A stretch of 33,760 nucleotides of DNA, from NCBI GenBank assembly GCA_017527155.1, contig JAFXQI010000065.1, positions 1-33,760 of the forward strand, written 5' to 3'. Positions 22,785 to 30,532 of the stretch are shown piece by piece. Position 1 is the first letter of the stretch, and the number at the start of each line of letters is the position of its first letter. A program made the translations under genes and the position numbers. This DNA comes from Kiritimatiellia bacterium. GTDB taxonomy: Bacteria > Verrucomicrobiota > Kiritimatiellia > CAIQIC01 > Lenti-01. The notes beneath the pieces were generated by a model. The model did not search any database, had not been told where the DNA came from, and saw nothing but the letters and a program-made list of their open reading frames with translations.

Positions 22785-23876
22785 CTATTCCGCCAGCACC
22801 TGCACGTCGGACGGATCGACGTGGACGCGTACGGGCTCGCGGTTGCCGTCGCGGACCATGCGGCGGGGCCGGACCTCCAGCGCCTTGAGGACGATGCCGC
22901 CCGGCAGTTCGACATCGTGCTGCGCGGTCTCGCCGAGGTAGACGGTTCCGGAAAGGGCGCCGTCGAACACGTTGGGGGTTCCGTCCGGCATCTCCGCGTG
23001 GAGGCGCACCGCCTCGGGGCGAACCGACAGCCATACCGGTTGTCCGGCCTCCGCCGTCCCGCTCCCGTCCCCCACCCCGCCGGCCGCCAACCAGGTCCCC
23101 GCCGCCGTCTCCACTTCCACGCCGTCCCCCTTGCGGCCCGTGACGCGTCCCTCCACGAACGTCGTCTCGCCGATGAACTGCGCCACGAACCTGTTCCGCG
23201 GCCGCAGGTACACCTCGTCCGGCGCCCCCGTCTGGAGCAAACGCCCCGACTCCAGCACCGCCACGCGGTCGGCAATCGAAAGCGCCTCCTTCTGGTCGTG
23301 CGTCACGTAGATTGCCGTCAGCCCGGCCTCCTTGCAGATGCGGCGGATCTCGGTGCGCATCTCGATGCGCAATTTCGCGTCCAAATTCGACAGCGGCTCG
23401 TCCAGGAGCAGGCACTGGGGCTCGATCACCAGCGCCCGCGCCAGCGCCACGCGCTGCTGCTGGCCGCCGGAAAGCTCGTTCGGCTTGGATTGCGCGCGGT
23501 CCGCGAGGCGTACCAGCCCCAGCGCCTTCATCACGCGCGGCGCCATGTCGGCCTTGGGCACGCCGCGCATCTCCAGCCCGAAGGCCACGTTCTCGAACAG
23601 CGTCATGTGCGGCCACAGCGCGTAGCTCTGGAAGACCATCCCCATGTCCCGCTTGTGCGGCGGCAGGTGTGTCACGTCCCGGTCCCCGGCCAGGATGCGT
23701 CCGCCGTCCGGCTCGTTCAGCCCCGCGATCGCCCGCAGCAGGGTCGTCTTGCCGCAGCCGCTCGGGCCGAGCAGGAAGAAGATTTCGCCCGCCCCGATCC
23801 GTACGTCGATTCCCTTGAGGACCTCCGTCTTCCCGAACCGCTTGACCAGATTCTCGATGATGATCGGCACCGCCAT
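22785..23876 (-). CDS. ABC transporter ATP-binding protein, PotA/MalK/FbpC type
   Basis: 363 residues. The nucleotide-binding domain has Walker A GPSGCGKT (37-44), Q-loop VFQSYALWPHM (81-91), signature LSGGQQQR (135-142), Walker B CLLLDEP (155-161) and H-loop THD (H193). Residues about 240-363 form a TOBE/OB domain, the regulatory C-terminus of importer ATPases for polyamines, ferric iron or sugars (VWLSVRPEAVRL is typical). AAGGAG precedes the ATG at 23876. No permease or binding-protein gene is next to it, so it is an orphan ATPase that must pair with membrane parts elsewhere, and the substrate cannot be stated. Confidence 0.94.
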   Translation of the reverse strand: MAVPIIIENLVKRFGKTEVLKGIDVRIGAGEIFFLLGPSGCGKTTLLRAIAGLNEPDGGRILAGDRDVTHLPPHKRDMGMVFQSYALWPHMTLFENVAFGLEMRGVPKADMAPRVMKALGLVRLADRAQSKPNELSGGQQQRVALARALVIEPQCLLLDEPLSNLDAKLRIEMRTEIRRICKEAGLTAIYVTHDQKEALSIADRVAVLESGRLLQTGAPDEVYLRPRNRFVAQFIGETTFVEGRVTGRKGDGVEVETAAGTWLAAGGVGDGSGTAEAGQPVWLSVRPEAVRLHAEMPDGTPNVFDGALSGTVYLGETAQHDVELPGGIVLKALEVRPRRMVRDGNREPVRVHVDPSDVQVLAE

Positions 23877-23980
23877 GTTTCGTTCTCCTTGTTCCCGCTC
23901 CCTATACCAGAATCCCCTGCTCCCCGCACGCTCCAATTTCAGTCGCGGGACGAGATCATCGTGGCGCCTGTGGCTTCCCG

Positions 23981-24120
23981 GAAGTTTTCCCCCACGCAAG
24001 GTCGCGCGGAAGCGCGACCCTCCCCGGGGCGCTCGCCAAGGGGAGGGACGCGCTTCTGCGCGTCCGCGGTGGCAAATTGGCGGCACAATGGGGGCAACCA
24101 CACTCTTTCTGGAACCGCTC
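23981..24120. repeat. Composite dispersed element, copy 3
   Basis: Hairpins GGTCGCGC-GGAA-GCGCGACC (24000-24019) and GGACGCGC-TTCT-GCGCGTCC (24046-24065) in the same orientation as copy 1, with similar flanks on both sides over about 135 bp. It lies between the ABC ATPase start and the acyltransferase stop. Confidence 0.75.
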
Positions 24121-24130
24121 TTATCCGACG

Positions 24131-25027
24131 TCACACATCGGTCCTGCCCCCGGGGTGCGCCGCGGCGGCGGGGGTGGTGCGCCAGAAGGGGTAGAAGGTG
24201 AACCACTGGCAGGGGTCGGAAAGGATGGTCTGCTCCATCAGGGCGACGAGGCGGTCCTGGATGGCGGCTTCGGTGGGGTATTCTTCGGGGGTGATGAGGG
24301 GGGCGAGGCGGATGGCGTAGGTGTCGTCGGGTTCGCGGCGGACGGCCCCGAACAGGATCGGGACGCCCAGTTTGTGCGCGAACCAGGCGGCGCCGTGGGG
24401 CAGGGTGGCCGGGCGGCCCATGAAGTCGTGGGGAAGGCCGGTGCCGGTGAAGTCGCGGTCGCCCACCATCGCCACCAGGTCGCCCCGGCGGAGGGCCCGG
24501 ACGATTCCGGTGGAGGCGCGCGCCAGGGGGATGACGTCCATGCCGCGCTGCCGGCGGAAGAAGGTGTAGATGCGCTCCATCGGCGGCGAGGCGACGGGCT
24601 GGACCACGGCGTGCACCTTGAAGCCCAGCGCGGGGAAGACCGCGCCGCCCAGTTCCCAGTTGCCGTAGTGGAGGGTCAGGAGGATGCCGCCGCGGCCGGT
24701 GGCGCGGAGTTTTTCGACTTCGGAAAGGCCCGCGACGGAGACGAACCGGCGGAGGCGGTCGGGGGGCATCTCGCGGAAGCGGATGAAGTCGGCGGCGTAT
24801 TTGCCGAAGTACTGGAAGGTTTTGCGCGCGCAGCCGGCGGCGTGGTCGTCGGAGGGCTGGAGGCCTTCGTGGGCCCAGACGGTGCGGAGGTTTTCTTCGA
24901 CGGCGGCGCGCGCGCGCCGGTTCAGGAAGTAGGCCGCGTCGCACAGGCGCAGCCCGATCCAGTGCGCCAGGGCGCGCGGCATGGCCCGGATCACGAAGGC
25001 GAGGAAGCGGTAGAAGGCGTAGGTCAT
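24131..25027 (-). CDS. Lysophospholipid/lipid A acyltransferase, LpxL/HtrB family
   Basis: 298 residues. The family adds a secondary acyl chain to lipid A (or acylates related lipids) at the inner membrane. A hydrophobic N-terminal helix (FYRFLAFVIRAMPRALAHWIGL, about 5-26) anchors it; the catalytic HX4E motif is LHYGNWE with H120 and E125; MVGDRDFTGTGLPHDFMGR and PHGAAWFAHKLGVPI follow, and WFTFYPFW is the usual near-C-terminal motif. It starts 1 nt after the mgtE stop (TAG-C-ATG), so the two are translationally coupled. With the outer-membrane barrel at 10253, it supports a lipid-A-bearing diderm envelope. Confidence 0.92.
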   Translation of the reverse strand: MTYAFYRFLAFVIRAMPRALAHWIGLRLCDAAYFLNRRARAAVEENLRTVWAHEGLQPSDDHAAGCARKTFQYFGKYAADFIRFREMPPDRLRRFVSVAGLSEVEKLRATGRGGILLTLHYGNWELGGAVFPALGFKVHAVVQPVASPPMERIYTFFRRQRGMDVIPLARASTGIVRALRRGDLVAMVGDRDFTGTGLPHDFMGRPATLPHGAAWFAHKLGVPILFGAVRREPDDTYAIRLAPLITPEEYPTEAAIQDRLVALMEQTILSDPCQWFTFYPFWRTTPAAAAHPGGRTDV

Positions 25028-25028
25028 G

Positions 25029-26390
25029 CTAGCCGATCGGGAGCCAGCGGAAGAAGAGGGTCGCGATGGAGAAGTAGATGAGGATGCCCAGGATGTCGGC
25101 GACGGAGGTGATGAGGGGCGGTGCCGCGGTCGCCGGGTCGAGGTGCAGGCGGTCGAGCAGCATGGGGAGGGTCGTGCCCAGCAGGCTGCCCATGATGACC
25201 AGCGCGAACATGCTCGCCGCCACGACGACGCCCACCCCCAGGGAGTGGCCGAGCCACCAGCCGAGGAAGAACACGGCGGCCGACATGATGGCGCCGATGC
25301 TCACGCTCACGGCGATTTCGCGGAAGAAGATGCGCCACCAGTCGCCGGACTCGACGTCGCCCGTCGCGATGGCGCGCACGAGCAGGGTCGCGGCCTGGGA
25401 GCCGGCATTGCCGCCGCTGCCGATGAGCAGGGGCATGAAGAAGACGAGGGCGACGACTTTCTGGATGGTTTCTTCGAAGATGGAAAGCCCCATCCCGGTG
25501 AAGATATTCACGCCGACGAGGGCGAGCAGCCAGCCGATGCGCTTGTGGACGAGAAGGCGTATGGTGGCGTCCTTGAGGGAAGTCTGGAGGGGGCGGACGG
25601 AGGCCATCTTGTGGAAGTCTTCCGTGGCTTCCTCTTCGGCGACGTCGAGGATGTCGTCGATGGTCACGATGCCCAGCAGCACGCCGTCGGCGTCGACGAC
25701 GGGGAGCGCGAAGAGGTCGTAGTCCTGGAAGATGCCGACCGCTTCTTCGCGGTCCTGGAGGGAGGTGAGGCTGGCGTAGTGGCCGTCGAGGAGGTCGCGG
25801 ACGCGCGTCATCGGCGCGGCCAGGATCAGGCGGCGCAGGCGCAGGTCGTCGACGAGGTGGCCCTCGGCGTCGGTGATGTAGATCATCGTCATGGTTTCGG
25901 AATCCATGCCGGCGGCGCGCAGGTGGTCGAGGGTCTGGGTGACGGTCCAGTCGGGGTTGACCGTGACGTAGCGGTCGGTCATCAGGCGGCCGACGGAGCC
26001 TTCGGGGTAGCCGAGGAGGGTCAGGGCGAGCTTGCGGTCCTTGTCGTTGAGGAGCGTGAGAAGGCCCTTGACGACGCGCGCGGGGAGTTCCTCGAAGAGG
26101 GCGGTACGGTCGTCCGGGGTCAGACCCTTGAGGACATACCGGACTTCCTCCTGGGCCATGTTCTTGAGCATCCAGTTCTGGAGGTTGGGTTCGAGGAGCG
26201 AGAACACTTCGTCGGCGAGGGTGCGCGGGAGCACGCGGAAGATGAGGAGGGCGTCCTTGTCGTCGAGGGCGGCGAGGAGGTCGGTGATTTCGGGGGCCGG
26301 CTGCTTGGCGAGGAAGTCGCGGACCTCGTTGAGACGGTTGGCCTCGACGAGTTCCAGGATGTCCGGGAGGAGCAGATGGCGTAGGATCAT
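25029..26390 (-). CDS. mgtE: Magnesium transporter MgtE
   Basis: 453 residues from the ATG at 26390. MgtE is a homodimeric Mg2+ channel gated by cytosolic Mg2+. The N-terminal superhelical domain (about 1-130, LLPDILELVEANRLNEVRDFL) and a CBS pair (about 131-255, VTVNPDWTVTQTLDHLRAAG and LPVVDADGVLLGIVTIDDILD) precede a five-helix membrane domain (about 275-453) with FFMPLLIGSGGNAGSQAATL (pore/helix region) and AAPPLITSVADILGILIYF (ion-binding helix). Its own promoter lies at 26422-26450. The predicted leader is only about 25 nt, too short for a magnesium riboswitch. It is followed by the acyltransferase. Confidence 0.97.
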   Translation of the reverse strand: MILRHLLLPDILELVEANRLNEVRDFLAKQPAPEITDLLAALDDKDALLIFRVLPRTLADEVFSLLEPNLQNWMLKNMAQEEVRYVLKGLTPDDRTALFEELPARVVKGLLTLLNDKDRKLALTLLGYPEGSVGRLMTDRYVTVNPDWTVTQTLDHLRAAGMDSETMTMIYITDAEGHLVDDLRLRRLILAAPMTRVRDLLDGHYASLTSLQDREEAVGIFQDYDLFALPVVDADGVLLGIVTIDDILDVAEEEATEDFHKMASVRPLQTSLKDATIRLLVHKRIGWLLALVGVNIFTGMGLSIFEETIQKVVALVFFMPLLIGSGGNAGSQAATLLVRAIATGDVESGDWWRIFFREIAVSVSIGAIMSAAVFFLGWWLGHSLGVGVVVAASMFALVIMGSLLGTTLPMLLDRLHLDPATAAPPLITSVADILGILIYFSIATLFFRWLPIG

Positions 26391-26421
26391 GGTCGGTTCC
26401 CCTGTATTGGCGTACTCCGAC

Positions 26422-26450
26422 AGAATAGCCGCCGGGAGCACCCGCGGCAA
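26422..26450 (-). promoter_or_regulatory. mgtE promoter
   Basis: Minus-strand TTGCCG (26445-26450), 17-nt spacer, TATTCT (26422-26427), with a GGGGAA SD-like site before the ATG at 26390. Confidence 0.6.
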
Positions 26451-26565
26451 GCCGGAATGAACCGGACATTATGGCGCGGTGGGGGTGGGCGTTTTGTCGC
26501 AGGAGGCACGGGGTGGCACGTCGAAGACACTGGGAAACGGGCGGTTTTGCCGATGTTTCGCAAGT

Positions 26566-26580
26566 TGGCACGGAACGTGC
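26566..26580 (+). promoter_or_regulatory. Sigma-54-type promoter of the sHsp-moxR-bat operon
   Basis: TGGCACG-GAAC-GTGC matches the sigma-54 consensus TGGCACG-N4-TTGC at 10 of 11 defined positions, with GG and GC at the exact -24/-12 spacing. Transcription would start near 26592, only 4 nt before the ATG at 26596. A second TGGCACG at about 26512-26518 lacks a -12 half. A TTGC-N9-GCAA inverted repeat just upstream (about 26547-26563) could be an activator site. The call is by eye. Confidence 0.55.
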
Positions 26581-26595
26581 TTGGAGAAAAGTGCC

Positions 26596-27447
26596 ATGAC
26601 AGACGAATTCACTCCATCCACCTCCCCCACCCCGCCGCCGGTGCCGCAACCGCAGCAGCGTCCCCAAGGACGCGGCCTGCTCTGGCTGATTCTCGCGTTG
26701 CAGGCGGTCATCCTCGGGTGGCTGGCCAAGAACCAATTTGACGGGACATCCCAACGCGGGGGTTCCTTTCCCTCCTCCCCCGCGGTTCCTGCCGCCGCCA
26801 TTCCCCCCTCCTTGGAATGCGATCGGGATGTTCCGTCACCTTCTGCTCCCGCACCCGACGCGGACGATCCCGCCGACGTCGACGTTGCCGCCGGCGCCCC
26901 CGCCCCCGCCGCCCTCCCGCCGCCCGCGGCCTACCGCGATCCCTTCGCGCTGTTCCGCCGCTCGCCGCGGCCGTCGTTCGCCCCGCGGTCGTTTCCCCGC
27001 TGGCATGCGGACGTGCAGCGGATGATGGACGAGGCGATGGAGGCGCACGAGGCGATGCTCCAGGACTTCGGGTCGTTCTTCTCGCCCGGCCCCGAATGGG
27101 CGGCGCTGCCGGCCTCCCCCGCCGTGAACATGCGCGAGCTCGACGACGCCTACGAGCTGACCCTCGCCCGCTCCGGCCTGGCCCCCGACGACCTCGACGT
27201 ACGCCTCGATGGCCGCACCCTTTCCCTCCGCTACGACCGCCGCACGGACACCGCGGACGCCAACGGCCGCCAGACCGGCCGCCAATCCGGTTCGGTGCGC
27301 ATGGGCCTGCCGGGCCCCGTCGCGCCCGGCGCGGTCCCCGAGATTTCGAACGACAACGACCGCATCCGGATCCGCATCGCGAAGCCGGGCGCGCCGGCAA
27401 CCCCGGCGGCCGCGACGGCCGCCCCCGCCCCAACCGCAACCCCCTAA
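26596..27447 (+). CDS. Membrane-anchored small heat-shock (alpha-crystallin) domain protein
   Basis: 283 residues. A proline-rich N-terminus, one membrane segment (GLLWLILALQAVILGWL, about 27-43), a long Pro/Ala/Ser spacer (45-135), a short helix (MMDEAMEAHEAMLQDF, 143-158) and an alpha-crystallin domain (about 174-264): NMRELDDAYELTLARSGLAP, DLDVRLDGRTLSLRYDRR and SVRMGLPGPVAPGAVPEISN then DRIRIRIAKP, matching the Hsp20 strand order and its GxLxI-like position in part. It would hold unfolding proteins at the periplasmic face or near the membrane, if the N-terminus is inside. It is the first gene of the operon, 10 nt before moxR, which suggests a shared envelope-stress role. GGAG lies 9 nt before the ATG. 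Confidence 0.82.
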   Translation: MTDEFTPSTSPTPPPVPQPQQRPQGRGLLWLILALQAVILGWLAKNQFDGTSQRGGSFPSSPAVPAAAIPPSLECDRDVPSPSAPAPDADDPADVDVAAGAPAPAALPPPAAYRDPFALFRRSPRPSFAPRSFPRWHADVQRMMDEAMEAHEAMLQDFGSFFSPGPEWAALPASPAVNMRELDDAYELTLARSGLAPDDLDVRLDGRTLSLRYDRRTDTADANGRQTGRQSGSVRMGLPGPVAPGAVPEISNDNDRIRIRIAKPGAPATPAAATAAPAPTATP

Positions 27448-27457
27448 GGAGAACCCC

Positions 27458-28459
27458 ATGAGCAGCACCAGCAGCGGCATCACCGCCATCAACGAAAAAG
27501 TCCAGCAGGAGAGCGCCTTCGTCGCCCCCCTCCGCGCCGAACTCGAAAAAGTCGTCGTCGGCCAGCGCTACATGCTCGACCGCCTTCTCGTCGGCCTCCT
27601 CGCCAACGGCCACATCCTGCTCGAAGGCGTCCCCGGGCTGGCCAAGACCCTCGCCGTCAAGACCCTCGCCGCCGCGCTGGAGACGAGCTTCCGCCGCATC
27701 CAGTTCACGCCGGACCTGCTCCCCGCGGACCTCATCGGCACGCAGATCTACAACCCCAAGACCGGCGACTTCGGCACCCGCAAGGGCCCGGTCTTCGCGA
27801 ACATCGTGCTCGCCGACGAAATCAACCGCGCGCCGGCGAAAGTCCAGTCCGCCCTCCTCGAAGCGATGGAGGAGCGCCAGGTGACGATCGGCCAGGAGAC
27901 CTTCGCGCTGCCGGAGCCGTTCCTGGTCCTCGCCACGCAGAACCCGGTCGAGCAGGAAGGCACGTACCCGCTGCCCGAAGCCCAGGTGGACCGCTTCATG
28001 CTCAAGCTCAAGATCGGCTATCCCACGCTCGACGAAGAGCGCCGCATCCTCGAAGCCAACGCGCGCACGGAAGTCGTCCGCGACGTCCGCCCCGTCGTCA
28101 AGCCCGACACCATCCTCAGGGCGCGCAAGACGGTCGACGCCATCTACGTCGACGACAAGATCAAGGACTACGTCCTCTCGCTCGTCTTCGCCACCCGCAA
28201 CCCGGCCGCCTACAAACTGAACGCCCTTGCCGGCAACATCCGCTACGGCGCCTCCCCGCGCGCCACCCTCGCGCTGATGCTGGCGGCGAAGGCCCACGCC
28301 TTCCTGCAAGGCCGCGGCTACGTCACCCCGCAGGACGTCAAGTCCGTCGCCCCCGACGTCCTCCGCCACCGCATCATCCCCTCCTTCGAAGCCGAAGCCG
28401 AGGAACTCACCGCCGACTCCCTCGTCTCCATCCTCCTCGACGAACTCCCCGTCCCGTAA
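27458..28459 (+). CDS. moxR: MoxR-family AAA+ ATPase
   Basis: 333 residues with AAGGAG 7 nt upstream. MoxR ATPases act as chaperone-like motors with von Willebrand A partners, often in maturation of complexes or envelope stress. Walker A GVPGLAKT (57-64), Walker B VLADEINRA (118-125) and the MoxR-typical ATQNPVEQEGTYPLPEAQVDRF sensor block are present, as is the C-terminal lid with NALAGNIRYGASPRATLAL. The operon partners downstream (DUF58, DUF4381-like, BatA, BatBC) are standard for this family. Confidence 0.97.
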   Translation: MSSTSSGITAINEKVQQESAFVAPLRAELEKVVVGQRYMLDRLLVGLLANGHILLEGVPGLAKTLAVKTLAAALETSFRRIQFTPDLLPADLIGTQIYNPKTGDFGTRKGPVFANIVLADEINRAPAKVQSALLEAMEERQVTIGQETFALPEPFLVLATQNPVEQEGTYPLPEAQVDRFMLKLKIGYPTLDEERRILEANARTEVVRDVRPVVKPDTILRARKTVDAIYVDDKIKDYVLSLVFATRNPAAYKLNALAGNIRYGASPRATLALMLAAKAHAFLQGRGYVTPQDVKSVAPDVLRHRIIPSFEAEAEELTADSLVSILLDELPVP

Positions 28460-28483
28460 CCCGGAAAACACCCCCACCGCATC

Positions 28484-28511
28484 TTTTCACTTTTCTCTTT
28501 TATCTTTTCAC
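28484..28511 (+). repeat. Heptamer array 1 (four TTTTCAC-type units)
   Basis: TTTTCAC, TTTTCTC, TTTTATC, TTTTCAC in the gap between moxR and the DUF58 gene, ending 10 nt before the latter's ATG, where an SD would be expected; no good SD is left. Confidence 0.8.
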
Positions 28512-28521
28512 TGAATATCCC

Positions 28522-29397
28522 ATGCTTCCCCGCGAAACACTCCGCAAAATCCGCCGCATCGAAATCCGCACCCGCCGCGCGGTGCAGGACGTCTTTGCGG
28601 GCCGCTACCATTCGGTCTTCAAGGGCCAGGGCATGGAGTTCGAGGAAGTCCGCGAGTACCAGCCCGGCGACGACATCCGCGCGATCGACTGGAACGTCAC
28701 CGCCCGCACCGGCACCCCCTTCGTGAAAAAATACCGCGAAGAGCGCGAACTGACCCTGATGCTTCTCGTCGACGTCTCCGCCTCCAACCGCTACGGCTCC
28801 GGCGCCATGACCAAGCGCGACCTGGCCGCCGAAGTCGCGGCCACGCTCGCCTTCTCGGCCATCGCCAACCAGGACCGCGTCGGACTGCTCCTCTTCGGCG
28901 ACCGCGTCCAGAAGTTCGTCAAGCCGGCCAAAGGCGTCCCCCACGTCCTGCGCGTCATCTCCGACGTCCTCGAAGCCCCGGCCGCCTCCCGCGCCACCGA
29001 CCTCGCCCCCGCGCTCGACTACCTCAACCGCGTCATCCGCCGCCGTTGCGTCGCCTTCCTGCTCTCCGACTTCCAGGCCCCGCCGTGCGACCGCCTGCTG
29101 CGCGTCACCGCCCGCCGCCACGACCTCGTCAGCCTGGTCGTCGGCGACCCCCGCGAACGCGAACTCGCGCCCGCCGGCATCCTCGACCTCACCGACGCCG
29201 AAACCGGCCGCCGCGTCCTCGTCGACACCACCTCCCCCGCCGTCCGCCGCGCCTACGCCGTCCGCCAGGCCGCCGCCCGCGCCGCCCTCCTCGACCGCCT
29301 CCGCACCGCCCGCAGCGACGCCATCGAACTCTGGACCGACCGCCCCTACGACCGCGAACTCGTCCGCTTCTTCCTCCGCCGCGAGGCCCGCAAATGA
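28522..29397 (+). CDS. DUF58 / von Willebrand A-like protein
   Basis: 291 residues. The DUF58 signature is clear: FKGQGMEFEEVREYQPGDDI (33-52) and RAIDWNVTARTGTPFVKKY (53-71). It continues as a vWA-like domain with a metal site DVSAS (D84, S86, S88). No membrane segment; it is a cytosolic adaptor that in these operons works with MoxR. The stop overlaps the next gene by ATGA (29394-29397). Translation probably depends on a site modified by the heptamer array just upstream. Confidence 0.95.
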   Translation: MLPRETLRKIRRIEIRTRRAVQDVFAGRYHSVFKGQGMEFEEVREYQPGDDIRAIDWNVTARTGTPFVKKYREERELTLMLLVDVSASNRYGSGAMTKRDLAAEVAATLAFSAIANQDRVGLLLFGDRVQKFVKPAKGVPHVLRVISDVLEAPAASRATDLAPALDYLNRVIRRRCVAFLLSDFQAPPCDRLLRVTARRHDLVSLVVGDPRERELAPAGILDLTDAETGRRVLVDTTSPAVRRAYAVRQAAARAALLDRLRTARSDAIELWTDRPYDRELVRFFLRREARK

Positions 29398-30440
29398 AAC
29401 TCCTCTCCATCCTCATCTTTTCACTTTTCACTGTTCACTTTTCACTCGCCGCGCCCTCCCGGCGCCCCGCGCAGCCTTCCCTCGACGCGGCGCCCCTCCT
29501 CTCCGACGAACCCGCCCGCCTGACCGCCACCCTCTCCACCAACACCATCCGCATCGGCGATCCCATCGACCTGACCCTCACCGCCCTCCACCGCCCCGGC
29601 ACCACCATCGACTTCCCGCTCGCCGGCCTCGCTCACGGAAAAGACGTCATCGTCCGCGACACCGCCGCCCCCGAGACCCACCCCGCCGACGGCGGCCTCG
29701 AGCGCACCGTCCGCCACTGCACCCTGACTTCCCTCGTCGTCAGCAACCACGTCATCGCCGAGAACGCCCCCGTCCTCATCCACCTCCCCGACGGCACCAC
29801 CGCCACCCAGTCCATGCCCTTCGCGGCCTTCGAGGTCGTCAGCTCCCTTGAGGAAGGCGAAACCGAGCTCCGCCCCATGGACATGACCCCGGCCCACTGG
29901 CCCGCCCCTCCCTCCCACTGGCTCCTCATCCTCCTCGGCGTCCTCGCCGTCCTCCTCCTCGCCGCGGCCGCCCTCTGGTACTTCGCGCGCCGCGTCACCG
30001 TCGTCCTCGCCAAACCGACGCCCCCGCCCCCGCCGCACGCCACCGCCCTGGCCGCCATCGCCGCCATGCGCGCCGAAGACTGGACCGGCGGCGACAGACA
30101 GGACCCCTTCTTCGTCCGCCTCTCCGCCATCGTCCGCACCTACGTCGAAGCCCGCTTCTCCATCCGCGCCCCCGAACGCACCACCGAAGAATTCATCCGC
30201 GACGCCCTGAAATCCCCCGACCTCACCCCCGCCCACCGCCGCCGCCTCGCCGATTTCCTCGAAACCAGCGACCTCGTCAAATTCGCCTGCCACCGCCCCG
30301 GCACCCCCGAACTCCTCACCGCCCTCGACTCCGCCGAAACCTTCGTCCGCGAAACCATCCCCGCCCCGTCCGCCCCCACCCCGTCCCGCGCGGCGCCGGA
30401 CACGGCGCCGTCCCCCTCCGAGAAAGGAGGCATCCCATGA
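29394..30440 (+). CDS. DUF4381-like membrane protein of the MoxR-Bat operon
   Basis: 348 residues. A signal peptide (MKLLSILIFSLFTVHFSLAA) is followed by an extracytoplasmic beta-rich domain (about 38-150, TATLSTNTIRIGDPIDLTLT, like the BatD Ig-like domain), one membrane segment (about 176-197, HWLLILLGVLAVLLLAAAAL) and a cytoplasmic helical tail (about 215-335). The layout matches DUF4381/BatD-like partners of MoxR operons, so family placement rests on layout and context more than on a unique motif. Its hydrophobic signal core is encoded by four heptamer repeats (29418-29445). It overlaps the DUF58 gene by ATGA. Confidence 0.8.
   Translation: MKLLSILIFSLFTVHFSLAAPSRRPAQPSLDAAPLLSDEPARLTATLSTNTIRIGDPIDLTLTALHRPGTTIDFPLAGLAHGKDVIVRDTAAPETHPADGGLERTVRHCTLTSLVVSNHVIAENAPVLIHLPDGTTATQSMPFAAFEVVSSLEEGETELRPMDMTPAHWPAPPSHWLLILLGVLAVLLLAAAALWYFARRVTVVLAKPTPPPPPHATALAAIAAMRAEDWTGGDRQDPFFVRLSAIVRTYVEARFSIRAPERTTEEFIRDALKSPDLTPAHRRRLADFLETSDLVKFACHRPGTPELLTALDSAETFVRETIPAPSAPTPSRAAPDTAPSPSEKGGIP
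29418..29445 (+). repeat. Heptamer array 2, inside a signal-peptide coding region
   Basis: TTTTCAC, TTTTCAC, TGTTCAC, TTTTCAC in coding sequence; it is translated as FSLFTVHFSL, the hydrophobic core of the signal peptide of the gene at 29394. Confidence 0.8.
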
Positions 30441-30532
30441 TCTCCCTCTCCCTTCTCTCCCAAACTAACCCACCGCCCACTTTTCAGTTGTCACTTTTCA
30501 CTTTTCACTCGTCGCCGGAGGCCCAGCCATGA
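30437..30532 (+). CDS. Possible 31-residue coupling ORF between the DUF4381-like gene and batA
   Basis: ATG at 30437 overlaps the upstream stop (ATGA), and its TGA at 30530-30532 overlaps the batA ATG (ATGA again). GGAGG lies 7 nt before its start. The peptide MISLSLLSQTNPPPTFQLSL... is mostly heptamer-repeat translation. Its start block (GGAGGCATCC-CATGATCTCC) resembles the batA start block (GGAGGCCCAG-CCATGATTTCC), so it probably arose by duplication of the batA start during repeat insertion. It may be translated only to pass ribosomes on. Confidence 0.4.
   Translation: MISLSLLSQTNPPPTFQLSLFTFHSSPEAQP
30481..30508 (+). repeat. Heptamer array 3 (before batA)
   Basis: TTTTCAG, TTGTCAC, TTTTCAC, TTTTCAC, preceded by AACCCACCGCCCAC, the same lead-in as array 4. 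Confidence 0.8.

Noticed and set aside
24077-25081. 334-codon plus-strand frame
   Set aside because: Antisense shadow of the acyltransferase; Gly/Asp/Glu/Val-rich composition typical of such shadows.
26391-26421. Magnesium riboswitch (M-box) before mgtE
   Set aside because: The predicted leader is about 25 nt, far too short, and no conserved M-box sequence is seen.
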